Below, in pieces: positions 62,724 through 64,000 of a stretch of DNA of 64,000 nucleotides. Numbering within the stretch: the stretch's first letter is position 1; every line of letters begins with the position of its first letter. This DNA is from Formicarius rufipectus. Lineage: Eukaryota > Chordata > Aves > Passeriformes > Formicariidae. The notes beneath the pieces were generated by a model, which worked only from the letters and a program-made list of their open reading frames with translations, was not told the DNA's origin and ran no database searches. The translations under genes were made by a program, and so were the position numbers. The stretch covers positions 4,448,967-4,512,966 of the forward strand of contig VXAU01000760.1 in NCBI GenBank assembly GCA_013399695.1. The letters run 5' to 3'.

Positions 62724-64000
62724 CTGCATGGAAAAAATTAAAAGTGAGGTGGCTTTGAAAAGAGCAGAGCTGTGCTTTTCTTAACTATTCTTTCTCTGTA
62801 TGCACTGAGGTAAGTGTCTGGATTCTTAATTTTCTATTAAGGGTCTTCAGGGAAAGAGAAGTGCAAAAAATGCTTTCTGTCTCCTGCCTCTGTGTCTGGC
62901 CTGCCTACAGGGTTTCAAGTGGCACTTTCTTAATTAAAGTAACTTCACAACTGCAGGAAGAAAGGCCAAAACTTCCAATCTCATTAGGTAGCGTCAGAGG
63001 GGAAGAGGGGCAGCCCTGTTAAACATGAACCTTCCCTTGCACTAAAGCCAATAAGGTCACCTGCAGCCCTGTCACCAAAATAACTATGTTGGTTTTGCTT
63101 CTTTTACATTTCACTTTCTGTTCTAATGTGCAACACTCCTCCTGTGAACTGACCTATTTACCTTGGGTTAATTTTGCTCTTTTGGATGCAGCTAGCAAAG
63201 CAGTCTGTCCAGAGTCCTGTGTGTTCACAACCCACCATTTCTGCTGCAGAACTCTCAAAATGTTTTTCACTGTATATAAAAGTGGAAATAGTGATATGAA
63301 CTTAAGATAGCTTTAAGAAAAGCAGGGGTATCCAGACTGACCTTAAGCTATGATCACAGGCTACTAAAAGCCTGGACGGTGCTGGTCCAGGCATTACAAC
63401 ATAAGGCTGGTTCCCAGTATCTCATTTTCTGCTGATAAAACCTTTATCCCTGGAAAATCTTGGAAAGGTACCTCACTGGTGGGTCTTTCGTTTGCTCTCC
63501 AAGCTCATGGCACATGCCGATTTCCGTGACTGTTTTCTAATACTTGTTTCCTTTTCCCTGGAGCCAGTAATCTGGGAAGTGTTACAGCTTTTGTGTCTGT
63601 ACATAGAATTTTCATTTGGTAATATAATGCTTTGTGCTGAGCGTAACTGTCAGTTCCAGGCACTGTTTCTTTTTGACTCATACTGTACTGCTTGCAAAAT
63701 CTCTTGTTTATGCACCTGTATTTATTAAAGCATACCCACATTAAGAGAATAAGATGTGCCACTGTACTTTTAACTGGTACAATTGCATTCCTGCTCCCTA
63801 GACTGCCACAGTTAAAATCACAGAGCCATGTATGTGCAAGCAGGGAGGAGACCAGTGTCATATCCAGGTAGGACCAGCAAGCAGGGGAATTACTAAGTTC
63901 CAACTGAATGCTGCTTTTATGGCACGGGATTAAAGGCTGCATTTATTCTAGCTCTGCATTTCTCCTCCCATGTGCTGTGGTCAAATACTGGTCAAATACA
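62724..64000 (-). other. TFDP2: TFDP2 intron (continues past the window)
   Basis: No further TFDP2 exon was found up to the right edge; the next upstream coding exon must lie beyond 64,000. A 145-codon minus-strand ORF (63,505-63,942) is in the sense orientation but lacks DP similarity and splice signals that would join it in frame. Confidence 0.7.

Noticed and set aside
63505..63942. 145-codon minus-strand ORF considered as an upstream TFDP2 exon
   Set aside because: The residues do not resemble the DP domain preceding FEYLFNFDN, and no donor in the right phase was seen.
1..64000. Endogenous retrovirus, DNA transposon, CRISPR array, or tRNA/rRNA genes
   Set aside because: No LTR pairs, retroviral or transposase motifs, regularly spaced repeats or cloverleaf genes were recognised on either strand by eye.

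Overview
This window reads as an ordinary piece of vertebrate, very probably bird, nuclear genome rather than a microbial or viral accessory region. Three observations support this. Short coding exons sit between GT-AG introns. The decoded proteins are two vertebrate genes that are neighbours in other amniotes (ATP1B3 and TFDP2; the human neighbour order is recalled). The one interspersed repeat I could name is an old CR1 LINE fragment, the dominant retroposon family of birds and reptiles. Repeat density is low and introns are short, which fits a bird. The species cannot be named from this sequence.

Layout. 1-12,650 is gene-free, AT-rich intergenic DNA upstream of ATP1B3. About 12,680-14,070 is a CpG island holding the ATP1B3 promoter. 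It is interrupted by a 322-base assembly gap (13,336-13,657) that almost certainly swallows ATP1B3 exon 1. ATP1B3 (+ strand), the beta-3 subunit of Na,K-ATPase, follows as six intact coding exons: 20,491-20,619, 24,733-24,840, 26,346-26,533, 27,236-27,286, 31,763-31,849 and 35,086-35,256. Its 3' UTR has three poly(A) signals, ending near 36,005. From 36.0 to about 48.7 kb I see no recognised gene, but there is an isolated CpG island with a TATA box at 45,076 and a poly(A) signal followed by a G-rich run at 46,930, a possible unannotated noncoding transcription unit. TFDP2 (- strand, convergent with ATP1B3), the E2F dimerisation partner DP-2, enters from the right edge with its last three coding exons (62,723-62,557, 56,912-56,807, 55,911-55,743). 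It probably has a long 3' UTR running down to about 48.7 kb. Its upstream exons lie beyond the window.

The two genes do not form a pathway. ATP1B3 acts in the plasma membrane sodium pump and TFDP2 in nuclear cell-cycle transcription; they are simply syntenic. Nearly all open reading frames outside these exons look like chance ORFs, several inflated by the gap or by GC-rich DNA. I found no evidence for a novel biological system. The most useful leads are the orphan CpG island/TATA unit at about 45-47 kb, the promoter architecture beside the gap (CTCF-like, CCAAT, Z-DNA-prone and MEF2-like elements plus a 35-bp minisatellite), and a possible frameshifting micro-exon in ATP1B3 intron 5.
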